A stretch of 64,000 nucleotides of DNA from Parablautia muri (GCF_009917485.1 NZ_QZDT01000020.1:18647-82646), one strand, 5' to 3'. Counted from the stretch's first letter, positions 35,239 through 45,130 are shown. Numbers and translations: made by a program. Notes: generated by a model from the sequence alone, not told the origin.

Positions 35239-36573
35239 TTATGCTTCCGCTCCGCTAACAAAAATTTTTTTCAAAAGCTCTACAGATTCCTCAAAAGTTA
35301 TTTTATCCTCTACGTCCTGCATCAGGAACTGATTCACCTCTCCAATTTTCTGGATTGCATAATCAATTTCTGGATTGCTGCCGGATTTATAAGCGCCGAT
35401 ATTAATCAAATCCTCCGCTTCACTATAGGTGGCAAGCACATTTTTAAGCTTGCCGGCATAGCTTTTGTGGTCTCTTTCCGCAATCTGGCTCATACATCTT
35501 GAAATACTTTGCAGAACGTCAATAGCCGGATAATGATTTTTATGGGCTAACTTTCTGTCTAACATGATATGCCCATCTAAAATACTTCTTGCAGTATCCG
35601 TGATCGGCTCATTAAAGTCATCGCCATCCACTAAAACAGTATATAGTCCGGTAATGGAACCCTTATCAGATCTGCCCGCACGCTCTAAAAGCTTGGGCAT
35701 TTCAGAATAAACGCTGGGCGGATATCCTCTTGAAACCGGCGGTTCCCCACTGGCAAGACCTATCTCTCTCTGGGCCATGGAAAAACGAGTAAGGGAATCC
35801 ATCATAAGCAGAACATCCTTCCCCTGATCTCTGAAATATTCCGCAACAGCCGTAGCTGTCTGGGCTGCTTTTTTTCGCTCCAGAGCAGGCTTATCAGAGG
35901 TTGCCACCACTACTACCGAACGTTTCATGCCTTCAGGGCCTAAGTCTCTTTCAATAAATTCTCTCACTTCCCTGCCGCGCTCTCCTATCAGGGCAATCAC
36001 ATTGATATCCGCCTTCGTATTTCTGGCAAACATACCCATCAGTGTTGACTTGCCTACACCGGAACCCGCAAAAATACCAATTCTTTGTCCCTTGCCAACC
36101 GTAATAAGGCCATCTACCGCTTTTACGCCAAGAGGTAATACTTCATCAATAATCTTCCTGCTCATGGGATCCGGCGGTTTAGCCTCCACCGAATATTCTT
36201 CGCCCACAAGTTCCTCCCCTGTATCAGGTCTGCCCAAGCCGTCTAAGACATGGCCAAGAAGCCCTCCGTCTACCCGTACCTTTAAAGGAGCCCCGGTATT
36301 CTCTACGATACTCCCGGGGCCAATACCTACCACATTCTGGTAGGGCATCAAAAGATTCTTCCCCTCTTTAAAGCCAACCACCTCCCCAGGAGACGGTTTT
36401 TCATTGCGGCCGCCCTCCACAGGATAAATCATACAAATATCCCCAAGTTTAGCCGCCGGACCTGCTGACTCAATGGTAAGTCCCACTACATTTACTACCT
36501 TGCCGCTTACCTTAAAAAGAGAATCATCTATCACACTTATATATTTGTCAAAATTAATTTTCGGTGTTATCAA
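35239..36573 (-). CDS. fliI: Flagellum-specific ATPase FliI
   Basis: FliI is the F1-beta-like ATPase of the flagellar export apparatus. Walker A is GIFAGSGVGKSTLMGM near residue 165; the family TIGR signature region PPVSRGYPPSVYSEMPKLLERAG and Walker B VLLMMDSLTRFSMAQREIGLA follow. 444 residues. The start codon is TTG at 36573, with GGCGGAG six to seven bases upstream. Confidence 0.96.
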   Translation of the reverse strand: MITPKINFDKYISVIDDSLFKVSGKVVNVVGLTIESAGPAAKLGDICMIYPVEGGRNEKPSPGEVVGFKEGKNLLMPYQNVVGIGPGSIVENTGAPLKVRVDGGLLGHVLDGLGRPDTGEELVGEEYSVEAKPPDPMSRKIIDEVLPLGVKAVDGLITVGKGQRIGIFAGSGVGKSTLMGMFARNTKADINVIALIGERGREVREFIERDLGPEGMKRSVVVVATSDKPALERKKAAQTATAVAEYFRDQGKDVLLMMDSLTRFSMAQREIGLASGEPPVSRGYPPSVYSEMPKLLERAGRSDKGSITGLYTVLVDGDDFNEPITDTARSILDGHIMLDRKLAHKNHYPAIDVLQSISRCMSQIAERDHKSYAGKLKNVLATYSEAEDLINIGAYKSGSNPEIDYAIQKIGEVNQFLMQDVEDKITFEESVELLKKIFVSGAEA

Positions 36574-36655
36574 TTTATACTCCGCCCTCTCTTACTTCCT
36601 GACATGTCGCCTCTTGGCATAAACATCATGCGAAAAATGGATCTTTTCGTCTTTT

Positions 36656-37513
36656 TCACATTTTTCTATAAGAAAGGAGCCGCAATTTCCGCTTAAGCTC
36701 CTCGAGCTCCGTTCCAAGGGAGCAATCATAAATGCCACCCTCTGTCTCAATCATACACTGGGCATCTGAGAGCGTAACATCTGTTATAATTTCCAGATTA
36801 TCCGCCAATGTGCCTGTTTCTTCCTGGATTCTTCCCTTTTGCGCGCTCACCTTAGGATAATCCTTCTTAGAGACATGTACGATAAAGCTCTTAGCATAAT
36901 TCATTTTCTGCATAGTATCAATAAGCAAATTTGTAACAATCTGGTCATATCCGCTTAAATCTACTTTAAAAATATGCTCGTAAATTCCCGCTAAATTTTC
37001 AATGAACTGTGGTTCCAATTCCTCCAGAATGCTTTCATATTCTTTCTCAAGGTTTTCCTTTTCCTGAATATATTCATCCTTCAAAGCCTGTACCTGCGCC
37101 ATTCCTTCTTCATAGCCGCTTTGATATCCCTGCTCTTTTGCTTCAGATAAAGCATCAACCCGCATTTTTTCAATCTGCTCCTCGGCCTCCTTAATCATCT
37201 GGTCAGCCTGGGCCTTAAGTTCTTCCAGCTTTTCATTAGCTTCCTCGATTTCCTGTTCTAGCTCCGCCTTTTCTTCTTTCAGAGAGACGCTTTTCATTAC
37301 GCTCTCTCCTCCATCCTTTGCAAGCAGAGCATCCACCACTTCCGAATCGAGTCCCGGGTTGAATCCTTCCTCTCCTCCCTGGAGAGCTTCCTCTTTCGCA
37401 AGCTGTATGGCCGCTGCCTCTTTCAGTTTAGATTCCACCAATTCATTGCTGTCTATCACACGGGCATCACTGTCCATCATGACCCAGCCCGCTTTGTAAA
37501 GATTGCTATACAA
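36656..37513 (-). CDS. fliH: FliI regulator FliH
   Basis: FliH binds and restrains FliI. It has a long Glu/Lys-rich coiled coil in the centre (about residues 80 to 170) and a C-terminal FliH domain (YDQIVTNLLIDTMQKMNYAKSFIVHVSKKDYPKV). The start is uncertain: TTG at 37513 gives 285 residues in the usual N-terminal context LYSNLYKAGWV, preceded by GGAGGTGACGAG; GTG at 37525 or 37531 would add four or six residues. It overlaps the fliG stop. Confidence 0.85.
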   Translation of the reverse strand: MYSNLYKAGWVMMDSDARVIDSNELVESKLKEAAAIQLAKEEALQGGEEGFNPGLDSEVVDALLAKDGGESVMKSVSLKEEKAELEQEIEEANEKLEELKAQADQMIKEAEEQIEKMRVDALSEAKEQGYQSGYEEGMAQVQALKDEYIQEKENLEKEYESILEELEPQFIENLAGIYEHIFKVDLSGYDQIVTNLLIDTMQKMNYAKSFIVHVSKKDYPKVSAQKGRIQEETGTLADNLEIITDVTLSDAQCMIETEGGIYDCSLGTELEELKRKLRLLSYRKM

Positions 37514-38522
37514 CGATCTCGTCACCTCCACCTCTGGAAATTACGATTTCTCCGGCTTCTTCCAGTCTCCTTATGACACCAACGATCTTCTGCTGCGCTT
37601 CCTCTACATCTTTCATACGAACAGGACCCATGAATTCCATATCTTCCTTAATCATAACGGCAAGACGCTTGGAAAGGTTATTAAAGATTGTAGCCTGTAC
37701 CTGTTCGTTGCCTCCCTTAAGCGCAAGCGCTAAATCATTGTTATCAACATCACGCAGCACTCTTTGGATTGCACGATCGTCCAAAAGAAGAATATCTTCG
37801 AATACGAACATTTTCTTCCTGATTTCGTCCGCAAGCTCCGGATCTTCCACTTCCAAAGTCTCCATAATATGCTTCTCCGTAGATCTGTCTACCGTATTTA
37901 AAATTTCTACCACAGCATCCACACCGCCGATAATGGTGTAATCCTGGTTCACTAAAGATGCAAGTTTTGATTCAAGCACTTTCTCAACCTCTTTCACAAC
38001 ATCTGGACTTGTTCTATCCATCACAGCAATACGCTTTGCCACATCTGACTGCTGTTCTGGCGGAAGTGCCGAAACAATAAGCGCAGCCTGCTGTGGCGCC
38101 AGATAAGACAAAATAAGTGCAATTGTCTGAGGATGTTCATCCTGTATAAAGTTAAGAAGCTGAGACGCATCTGTCTTGCGCACGAATTCGAAAGGCTTAA
38201 CCTGCAGGGATGCTGTCAGCTTCCCAATCACGTCCATTGCCTTGTCGTTTCCAAGAGCCTTTTCCAAAAGTTCCTTGGCGTAACCAATACCGCCTTCCGC
38301 AATATACTGCTGTGCAAGACATATCCCATAAAATTCGTCTATAATTTCTTCCTTTACCTGAGGAGTAACACTTCTTGTATTTGCAATTTCAAGGGTCAGT
38401 TCCTCAATTTCTTCATCCTTCAGATGTTTAAAAATGAGTGCTGACCTTTCGGGTCCTAAGGCAATCAATAAAATTGCCGCTTTTTGAATCCCTGGTATTT
38501 TATCCTCGGTATTCTTTGGCAT
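37506..38522 (-). CDS. fliG: Flagellar motor switch protein FliG
   Basis: FliG is the C-ring protein that meets MotA. The N-terminal FliF-binding region begins IPGIQKAAILLIALGPERSALIFKHLKDEEIEELTLEIA; the EHPQTIALILSYL motif of the middle domain and the C-terminal torque helix region (LLDDRAIQRVLRDVDNNDLALALKGG) are present. 338 residues. GGGAGG precedes the ATG. Confidence 0.97.
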   Translation of the reverse strand: MPKNTEDKIPGIQKAAILLIALGPERSALIFKHLKDEEIEELTLEIANTRSVTPQVKEEIIDEFYGICLAQQYIAEGGIGYAKELLEKALGNDKAMDVIGKLTASLQVKPFEFVRKTDASQLLNFIQDEHPQTIALILSYLAPQQAALIVSALPPEQQSDVAKRIAVMDRTSPDVVKEVEKVLESKLASLVNQDYTIIGGVDAVVEILNTVDRSTEKHIMETLEVEDPELADEIRKKMFVFEDILLLDDRAIQRVLRDVDNNDLALALKGGNEQVQATIFNNLSKRLAVMIKEDMEFMGPVRMKDVEEAQQKIVGVIRRLEEAGEIVISRGGGDEIVV

Positions 38523-38557
38523 ACCTGTCTAACCTCCCTTTAAGGCCCCACAACTGC

Positions 38558-40159
38558 TCAGCCCCATTCCTCGTTTAACCAGTTGCGAAGAAGATTTGCT
38601 GCAGCCTCCGGATTTTCGTCTACAAATTTTTCAATTAATTTTCTGTTTTCCGAGATTTGTTCCACTCCGATATCTACGATATCAACCTCCGGCTGAGACT
38701 GAAGCAGATTTTCCACTGACAATTCCTCCGGCTGCTCCGGCTGTTTTTCCGAACGCATGCTTCTGAACACAACAAAACCAAGAAGCGCCAGAATCACAAC
38801 AATGAGGACAATCTGCATAACATCTGATGCGGAAATATTAAGCCCTTCTCTATCAAAAAATATATTTTCCGAATAAGCAACAATTGCAACATTCGCAACC
38901 GGGAAACCGGTTGCTTTCGCAACCAAATCATACCATTCCTCTGGCACTGTCACCATTTCCTGGCCTGCATTTTGAAGCTTATATTCATCCCATGTAACCC
39001 CATCTAAAAGTCCCTGTGCTCTTACGTCTTCCTCCCTGACCACATTCATGTTCGTACAGGATAAGGAGACGGTGGACTGCTCATAATTAATGGTTCCCGG
39101 CAAAATGTTCTGGTTCGTAATCCGCTCCGAAGGCAGGTATTTGTCTTCCTGTTCCGTGGTACTGGTATTACTTTCCGCATTATCCTGATAAACATATTCT
39201 GGCTGTTCTCCGTTGGAATCTGTTCCCGGCACATCTCCATTGGCATTGGAGGACTCCGAACTGTAAGTTCTTTGAGATGCCAGATACCCTTGGGCGTTTC
39301 CGTCTCCCACATAATATTCATGGTCCGTAATTTCGGTAGAAGAAAAATCCATATCCAGGTTAACTGCTACTTCCACCTTTTCAAAGCTGCCGGTTCCCAG
39401 CATAACCTGTCTGACATCATTCTTTACCTTGGTTTCCCACTGGGCCTTCACACTCATCTGGGAACTGGCTGTGCTTGAAACACTGTAATCATTATCTCCT
39501 GTAAAGAGAATGTTACTGGCCGTATCTGTAATTACCACCTTTTCAGTGGTTTTATTTCCAATTGCAACCGCAACTGCTTTGGCCAGCGCTGATGCATTGT
39601 CCGCAGTAAATTCCCCATCAAGCTCCAGTACAATCCATATTCCGGATTCTTCTTCCGAATCAATGAGGGTTCCGGTTTTTTCCGGTATGTACAAATCTAC
39701 TACAGCACTTTTCACTGAGGTGAACTTCCCAATGATGTCATTGGCCAGACGGCTTTCCAGATATAACTCGTATTTCTTTTGCTTATCTGCCTCTGTTGTG
39801 CTAAAGCCGCCCTCCGTCACCTGCTCTATGGAATAACTGAAGGATTGGATATCGTTTGATGCAAGTAACAAATTAGCTTGGGATTCTTGTTCTTTATTAA
39901 TCTTAATCTGGTAGGCATCATCTGAAACTTCATAATCCAAGCCGGCTCCCTCTAAAAGTTCCGCCACCTCTGCTGCCTGTTTCGTAGTTTCACAGTTGAG
40001 CAGCACCACATACTGTGGTCTGGTCAGTACTGTAATTAAAATTGCAAAGGCCAAAATAATTGCCGCCCCTGCCGATATAATAAATGTTTTCTGCTTGGTG
40101 GAAAACCTGTTCCACCACTCAAGGATCTTTCCTAAAAGTTCCTTAACACGCTCTGCCAT
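38558..40159 (-). CDS. fliF: Flagellar MS-ring protein FliF
   Basis: FliF forms the membrane ring that seeds the basal body. It has two membrane helices (about residues 25 to 47 and 455 to 478) flanking a large extracellular part with the YscJ/FliF domain (VVLLNCETTKQAAEVAELLEGAGLDYEVSDDAYQIKI) and a cytosolic C-terminal FliG-binding tail (NPEAAANLLRNWLNEEW). The ATG at 40159 gives 533 residues; GTG one codon earlier is possible. Confidence 0.96.
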   Translation of the reverse strand: MAERVKELLGKILEWWNRFSTKQKTFIISAGAAIILAFAILITVLTRPQYVVLLNCETTKQAAEVAELLEGAGLDYEVSDDAYQIKINKEQESQANLLLASNDIQSFSYSIEQVTEGGFSTTEADKQKKYELYLESRLANDIIGKFTSVKSAVVDLYIPEKTGTLIDSEEESGIWIVLELDGEFTADNASALAKAVAVAIGNKTTEKVVITDTASNILFTGDNDYSVSSTASSQMSVKAQWETKVKNDVRQVMLGTGSFEKVEVAVNLDMDFSSTEITDHEYYVGDGNAQGYLASQRTYSSESSNANGDVPGTDSNGEQPEYVYQDNAESNTSTTEQEDKYLPSERITNQNILPGTINYEQSTVSLSCTNMNVVREEDVRAQGLLDGVTWDEYKLQNAGQEMVTVPEEWYDLVAKATGFPVANVAIVAYSENIFFDREGLNISASDVMQIVLIVVILALLGFVVFRSMRSEKQPEQPEELSVENLLQSQPEVDIVDIGVEQISENRKLIEKFVDENPEAAANLLRNWLNEEWG

Positions 40160-40289
40160 CACTTAAACCTTCTTCCGTTTATTTCCCCTGCAGGTCATCT
40201 CAAAATAAGCTCTGCTTTCTAAGGCCAAAGATATTTTTCGACTCCTTTACCCATTCAATCGCAACAACTGAAACAAGCTAACTGTTACA

Positions 40290-40607
40290 TCAAATCTGCA
40301 TCTGCATAATTTCTCTATATGCTTCCAAAAACTTGTCGCGCACCGCCACCGTATACTGCAATGCTGTTGATGCCTTCTGGAGCGCAATGCCAAGCTCGTT
40401 GGTGTTGTCGGTTTCTCCCAGAGCCCAGCGTAGCTTTTCATTTTCCGCATCCGAAAGATAAGCGTTGGTAGTGTTCAAATTTTCAATTGCTTTTTCAAAA
40501 AAATTTCCAAATTCTCCGGTGGATTCTGTCTGTCTTGCCGCTTGAGCGCTCTCTGCCGCTTCCCTGATGGCGCCGGAGGATATATTATAAAGTGATGCTA
40601 TGTCCAT
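40290..40607 (-). CDS. fliE: Flagellar basal body protein FliE
   Basis: FliE is the first rod subunit joined to the MS ring. The 105-residue helical protein has the family C-terminus GIALQKASTALQYTVAVRDKFLEAYREIMQMQI. GGAGGAAAGG precedes the ATG. Between flgC and fliF, as usual. Confidence 0.95.
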   Translation of the reverse strand: MDIASLYNISSGAIREAAESAQAARQTESTGEFGNFFEKAIENLNTTNAYLSDAENEKLRWALGETDNTNELGIALQKASTALQYTVAVRDKFLEAYREIMQMQI

Positions 40608-40626
40608 TTAACCTTTCCTCCTTCTT

Positions 40627-41076
40627 TTACTGGCTTACAATTTCAAGCCCCTTCATCGCTATACTCTTACTTGCGCCAAAAGCAGTGGCGTTCGCCTCAA
40701 AAGCACGGCTTGCGTCAATCAGGTTCGTCATTTCGGTAACGATATTTACATTGGGATATGTAACATAACCATTTTCATCCGCATCAGGATGAGATGGGTC
40801 GTAAACCATTTTCATCTGGGTCCATTCGTCTTCCATAACCTTGCCTACTCTGACGCCCTGGCCCTTAAACTTACTGCTGGCACTGCCTAAAAAGCTGCTG
40901 AATGAATCTGCCCGCTCTCCTCTTTGTTCAAAAGTAACCACCTTACGCCTATATGGGGTACCATCCTGGGTCCTCGTAGTATCAGCATTTGCCACATTCT
41001 CAGATATTGTGTCCATCCGGAAACGTTCTGCTGTCATACCGGAGGCATTGATATCAAAAGAACTAAACATACTCAT
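40627..41076 (-). CDS. flgC: Proximal rod protein FlgC
   Basis: This rod subunit has the N-terminal helix MFSSFDINASGMTAERFRMDTISENVANADTTR and the C-terminal TEMTNLIDASRAFEANATAFGASKSIAMKGLEI, both diagnostic. 149 residues; AGGAGGTAGG precedes the ATG. Follows flgB by 15 bases. Confidence 0.96.
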   Translation of the reverse strand: MSMFSSFDINASGMTAERFRMDTISENVANADTTRTQDGTPYRRKVVTFEQRGERADSFSSFLGSASSKFKGQGVRVGKVMEDEWTQMKMVYDPSHPDADENGYVTYPNVNIVTEMTNLIDASRAFEANATAFGASKSIAMKGLEIVSQ

Positions 41077-41090
41077 ATTTTCCTACCTCC

Positions 41091-41480
41091 TTACTTAATA
41101 ACCATTTTTAAATTAGCAAATTCCTGTTTAATGCTGTCGATCAGCCCGTTGTACTTGATCTGATTAGCCGCCAGAGTAACGCCCTCCGTATCAACATCCA
41201 CGTTATTACCATCCAGACGATAAGAAAAATTAGCGGAATCCGTATAGACTTTCGCCTCAAGATCCGCGCCATTCAGGCGTGAAACCTTAGCGTCCACCGT
41301 CTCATATCTGGAATTTCCAAGAGCCTGACGTAATTGAGATTCAAAATCAACGTCCTGCCTCTTATATCCCGGCGTATCCACACTAGATAGATTGTTTCCA
41401 ATAACCTCATTTCTCTTCCAGGCTGCATCTGCGGTCTTTCCAAGCACATTTACGTAGTCAAACACACTGCTGTTAATCAT
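41091..41480 (-). CDS. flgB: Proximal rod protein FlgB
   Basis: This is the first gene of the fla/che operon. The rod motif LGKTADAAWKRNEVIGNNLSSVDTPGYKRQDVDFE and the C-terminal VTLAANQIKYNGLIDSIKQEFANLKMVIK are clear. The ATG at 41480 follows GGGAGTTTTTC, giving 129 residues; the frame extends 21 bases further without a better site. Confidence 0.95.
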   Translation of the reverse strand: MINSSVFDYVNVLGKTADAAWKRNEVIGNNLSSVDTPGYKRQDVDFESQLRQALGNSRYETVDAKVSRLNGADLEAKVYTDSANFSYRLDGNNVDVDTEGVTLAANQIKYNGLIDSIKQEFANLKMVIK

Positions 41481-41563
41481 TTGAAAAACTCCCTTCCACA
41501 ATAGATTTAAATAAAGCCAGAATCATGTAACATCATTCCAGTATATTCAACCCACTCTATTCC

Positions 41564-41591
41564 ATTATAATTTATTTGGTAAAAAACACAA
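41564..41591 (-). promoter_or_regulatory. Putative promoter of the fla/che operon
   Basis: On the minus strand TTGTGT and a perfect TATAAT are 16 bases apart, about 80 bases before flgB and after the codY terminator. No sigma-28 box is seen here, in line with sigma-A control of the early operon in Bacillus. I saw no clear CodY box (AATTTTCWGAAAATT). Confidence 0.55.
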
Positions 41592-41683
41592 GAGTTTTTT
41601 GTAGAAATCTTCTACGGAATCATTTCTATTTTATTCCCCAAAAACCATTTTTTATCAAGGGATTTTCTGCCACCGGTAAAATA

Positions 41684-41723
41684 AAAAGGATTTACGCCTG
41701 CAAATATGCTCATAAATCCTTTT
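41684..41723 (-). terminator. Intrinsic terminator after codY
   Basis: AAAAGGATTTA pairs with TAAATCCTTTT (11 bases), loop of 18 bases, followed in the minus direction by TATTTT. It separates codY from the fla/che operon. Confidence 0.75.
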
Positions 41724-41756
41724 ATTTCCCTCATAATCCGTTATGCCTCATTCAAT

Positions 41757-42542
41757 TTACTTCATGTTTTCCTTACGAAGTTTTTCCACCTCGTCAAATA
41801 CCATGTCATTTAAAACTTTAATGTAAGTCCCCTTCATCCCTGAAGATCTGGACTCAATAACACCTGCGCTTTCAAATTTCCGAAGTGCATTTACTATAAC
41901 GGAACGGGTAATCCCCACCCTGTCCGCTATTTTACTTGCCACCAGAATTCCTTCCATGCCGTTTAGTTCCTCAAATATATGAACCACCGCTTCCATTTCA
42001 GAATAAGACAATGTGTTGATTGCTGACTTGATAACCGCCAATTTCCGGCTTTCTTCCGCATTTTCCTCATTGACTGCCCGAAGCATTTCAAGGCCCACAA
42101 CAGTGGTTCCATACTCACAAAGAATAATGTCGTCAATCTCATACTGGTCGGCACACTTATAAATAAACAGTGTCCCAAGCCTCTCGCCTGCAATCTCAAT
42201 AGGGGTTATAATCGCCCGAAACCGTTTCACATCCTCCGCCTCAAAGCCAAGGGTTTCAAGATTCACATTTTCCTTGGTAGAGAGCACCGCCAGCAATCTT
42301 TCATTCAGCATGGAGTCAATAAAGCCTCCCACCTGATCCACAATAAGCTCCGTGATAGAATCAACTCCATAGGCATCTCCTACGCCGAGCACCTTTCCTT
42401 TCCTGCTGATCACTAACACATTGGAGGATAGTATTTCACACAATACCGAACAAATGTCATTAAAGACAACCTTGCTGGAATTATTGTTGTGAAGAAGTTT
42501 ACCAATCTTTCTGGTCTTATCCAATAATTGTACGCTGCCCAT
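41757..42542 (-). CDS. codY: Global GTP- and branched-chain amino acid-sensing repressor CodY
   Basis: CodY represses nutrient-scavenging and often motility genes when GTP and Ile/Leu/Val are plentiful. The N-terminal GAF domain (VQLLDKTRKIGKLLHNNN, VFNDICSVLCEILSSNVLVISRKGKVLG) and the C-terminal winged helix (ILVASKIADRVGITRSVIVNALRKFESAGVIESRSSGMKGTYIKVLN) are intact. The ATG at 42542 (261 residues) follows GGAGGTATGG. Its position before flgB is the same as in B. subtilis. Confidence 0.96.
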   Translation of the reverse strand: MGSVQLLDKTRKIGKLLHNNNSSKVVFNDICSVLCEILSSNVLVISRKGKVLGVGDAYGVDSITELIVDQVGGFIDSMLNERLLAVLSTKENVNLETLGFEAEDVKRFRAIITPIEIAGERLGTLFIYKCADQYEIDDIILCEYGTTVVGLEMLRAVNEENAEESRKLAVIKSAINTLSYSEMEAVVHIFEELNGMEGILVASKIADRVGITRSVIVNALRKFESAGVIESRSSGMKGTYIKVLNDMVFDEVEKLRKENMK

Positions 42543-42669
42543 GCCATACCTCCGCTCTGTAATCTTTTTCAAAGCTCGTTAAGGCTATACTACCATATAA
42601 ATTAGGCAATTTCAACGATCAATCTGATAATTTTATATAATTACGGCAAATTAAATAGAATATTCTGAC

Positions 42670-44748
42670 TTATCTGCCAGCTTCTGGATTCGGCATCACA
42701 TGTCCGCAAGCCAGATCCATACATACCAGCTTACTTCCTTTGTAAAGCATCATAGAACCGCACATAGGACATTTTTCCTTGGAAGGCTCCTGCCAGACCA
42801 TAAAATCACACTCCGGGTTATTGATGCAGCCATAATATTTTCTTCCCTTTTTTGTCTTTTTAAGGACAATGTCTCCTCCACACTTAGGACACATTACGCC
42901 GGTCTTTTCATAATAAGCTTTGGTAAAGCGGCATTCCGGAAAGCCGGGACAGGCCAGGAATCTTCCATAGGCGCCATACTTAACCACCATCTGTTTTCCG
43001 CAGGCCTCACAGACCTCATCTGAAACCTCATCCTGTAAATCTACTTTCTCAAGCTCCCTTAAAGCCACCTGGACTGCTTCTTCCAAATCCGGGTAAAAAT
43101 TGGACACCACGCTTTTCCAGTTGACATTTCCCTCCTCCACTCCATCTAAAAGTGCCTCCATATTGGCAGTAAAATTCACATCTACAATGCTCGGGAACGC
43201 TTCTTTCATAATATGATTAACCACTTCCCCAAGCTCTGTCACGTAAAGGTTCTTATTCTCCTTTACTACATAACGCCTCGCCAGGATAGTGGTTATCGTA
43301 GGCGCATAGGTACTTGGCCGTCCAATGCCCAGTTCCTCTAATTCCCGTACCAGGGAGGCCTCCGTATAATGGGGCGCCGGCTGCGTAAAATGCTGCTTGT
43401 CTTCAAACCCAATCAGCTTTAAAGGGGTGGAGGTATCCACCTCCTTTGTCAGGGTATTACTACCTTCCTCCTTCTCATCCTCCTGAGCGTAAACGCTGGT
43501 AAAACCATCGAAAATCACTCTGGAGGCCGCTACGGTAAAACGGTGTTCCCCGGCATCAATTTTAATGGAGGTTGTCTCGTATTTTGCAGGCTGCATTCTG
43601 CTGGCTGCAAAACGTTTCCAAATAAGCTGGTACAAGCGAAACTGGTCTCTGCTTAAGGATTCTTTCATTTCCAGCGGAGTCCGGGTGATATCCGTAGGCC
43701 GAATTGCCTCATGGGCATCCTGTATCTTTTTATTGCTTTTTACTGCTGCTTCCTTCTCCTTGGCATACTCCGCTCCATAATTTTTCTTAATATAGCTTTC
43801 TGCGGATGCCATAGCCTCCTCGGAAATCCTTATGGAGTCGGTTCGAAGATACGTAATAATACCCACCGTTCCGTTGCCTTCAATTTCCACGCCTTCATAC
43901 AGCTGCTGCGCTAATCTCATAGTCTTTTGGGTGGTAAAATTTAAGACCTTGCTGGCCTCCTGCTGCAGTGTGGACGTAGTAAAAGGAAGGGGCGCTTTCC
44001 TGATTCGCTCGCCCTTTTTTACCTCGCTGACCCTAAAGGGATTTTTACCTATTTCTTCTAAAACTTTTTCCACATCCTCCTTAGAGGAAAGAGGCGCCTT
44101 ACCGCTCCTTTTTCCGTAATACTTTGCAACCAGAGGTTTCTTGGTTCCCGGTATGGAAAGGGATGCATCTAAGGTCCAATATTCCTCCGGGATAAAACTG
44201 TTAATTTCCTCTTCCCTGTCGCAGATAATACGCATGGCAACAGACTGCACACGTCCTGCGCTTAAGCCGCGTTTTACCTTGGTCCATAGAAGCGGCGAGA
44301 TACGATATCCCACCATACGGTCAAGGATACGCCTTGCCTGCTGCGCGTTCACAAGATCCATATCAATTTCTCTTGGATTTTTCAAAGATTCCTTCACCGC
44401 ATTTTTCGTAATTTCATTAAATGTAATGCGGCTCACACGCTTATCCTCCAGCTTAAGCGCCTTGGAAAGATGCCAGGAAATTGCTTCACCCTCACGGTCA
44501 GGGTCAGTTGCCAGATAAATTCTCTGGGCTTTTTTTACTTCCTTTCTCAAATTTGCCAGTACATCACCTTTTCCCCTTATGGTAATGTATTTTGGTTCAA
44601 AATCATGCTCTACGTCAAATCCCAATTGACTTTTAGGCAGATCTCGGACATGTCCGTTGCTGGCAGCCACCTCATAATTAGAACCCAAAAATTTTCGGAT
44701 CGTTTTCACCTTTGCCGGTGATTCCACAATTACCAGATATTTTGCCAT
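42670..44748 (-). CDS. topA: DNA topoisomerase I
   Basis: This type IA topoisomerase relaxes negative supercoils. The Toprim domain opens the protein (YLVIVESPAKVKTIRKFLG; DPDREGEAISWHL), the active-site Tyr is in IITYLRTDSIRIS, and three C-terminal Cys4 zinc ribbons are present (CEACGKQ...CPGFPEC, CPKCGGD...CINNPEC, CPMCGSM...CMDLAC). 692 residues, normal for Firmicutes. Between dprA and codY. Confidence 0.97.
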   Translation of the reverse strand: MAKYLVIVESPAKVKTIRKFLGSNYEVAASNGHVRDLPKSQLGFDVEHDFEPKYITIRGKGDVLANLRKEVKKAQRIYLATDPDREGEAISWHLSKALKLEDKRVSRITFNEITKNAVKESLKNPREIDMDLVNAQQARRILDRMVGYRISPLLWTKVKRGLSAGRVQSVAMRIICDREEEINSFIPEEYWTLDASLSIPGTKKPLVAKYYGKRSGKAPLSSKEDVEKVLEEIGKNPFRVSEVKKGERIRKAPLPFTTSTLQQEASKVLNFTTQKTMRLAQQLYEGVEIEGNGTVGIITYLRTDSIRISEEAMASAESYIKKNYGAEYAKEKEAAVKSNKKIQDAHEAIRPTDITRTPLEMKESLSRDQFRLYQLIWKRFAASRMQPAKYETTSIKIDAGEHRFTVAASRVIFDGFTSVYAQEDEKEEGSNTLTKEVDTSTPLKLIGFEDKQHFTQPAPHYTEASLVRELEELGIGRPSTYAPTITTILARRYVVKENKNLYVTELGEVVNHIMKEAFPSIVDVNFTANMEALLDGVEEGNVNWKSVVSNFYPDLEEAVQVALRELEKVDLQDEVSDEVCEACGKQMVVKYGAYGRFLACPGFPECRFTKAYYEKTGVMCPKCGGDIVLKKTKKGRKYYGCINNPECDFMVWQEPSKEKCPMCGSMMLYKGSKLVCMDLACGHVMPNPEAGR

Positions 44749-44834
44749 AATGTTTCCCCTTTTTTAGCTTTAAAATGTTTTCCCTGCACAAGGCATCTGC
44801 TTATCTTACTTGCACACGGGAATCGCCGTGCACA

Positions 44835-44863
44835 ACTATACACCAATTGTTCCGCGCATGCAA
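44835..44863 (-). promoter_or_regulatory. topA: Putative topA promoter
   Basis: On the minus strand TTGCAT and TATAGT are separated by 17 bases, and a small GCACGG/CCGTGTGC hairpin follows at the likely transcript start. The 205-base gap between topA and the small gene holds no other gene. Confidence 0.5.
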
Positions 44864-44953
44864 GTAAAAAATTCGTCAAAAAATTATACATGCCCTAAAA
44901 CACCGGCAAAATAATTCCCCCAAAAGCCAGAAGCAGGCAAGCTGACAAAGCGC

Positions 44954-45130
44954 CTATTCGGAAATAATTTCATACTGCATCCACTCATACTTAAGCCGGG
45001 TTCCTTCTGTTGTTTCCGGCGGAAGGAGCGCCCTTGCCACCAGCTTTAAATCATCGCTTTCCACATCTGTTCTTCTTAAGTTTGCATAATCCCCCTCAAT
45101 GCTTACTACTTCATAATAAAATACGTTCAT
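44954..45130 (-). CDS. Conserved-looking small hypothetical protein
   Basis: This gene encodes 58 residues starting MNVFYYEVVSIEGDYANLRRTD and ending KYEWMQYEIISE, with a strong ribosome site (ACAGGAGG) and normal host codon use. No domain is recognised. The longer open frame to 45262 overlaps the dprA end and lacks a start site. It lies between dprA and topA. Confidence 0.65.
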   Translation of the reverse strand: MNVFYYEVVSIEGDYANLRRTDVESDDLKLVARALLPPETTEGTRLKYEWMQYEIISE

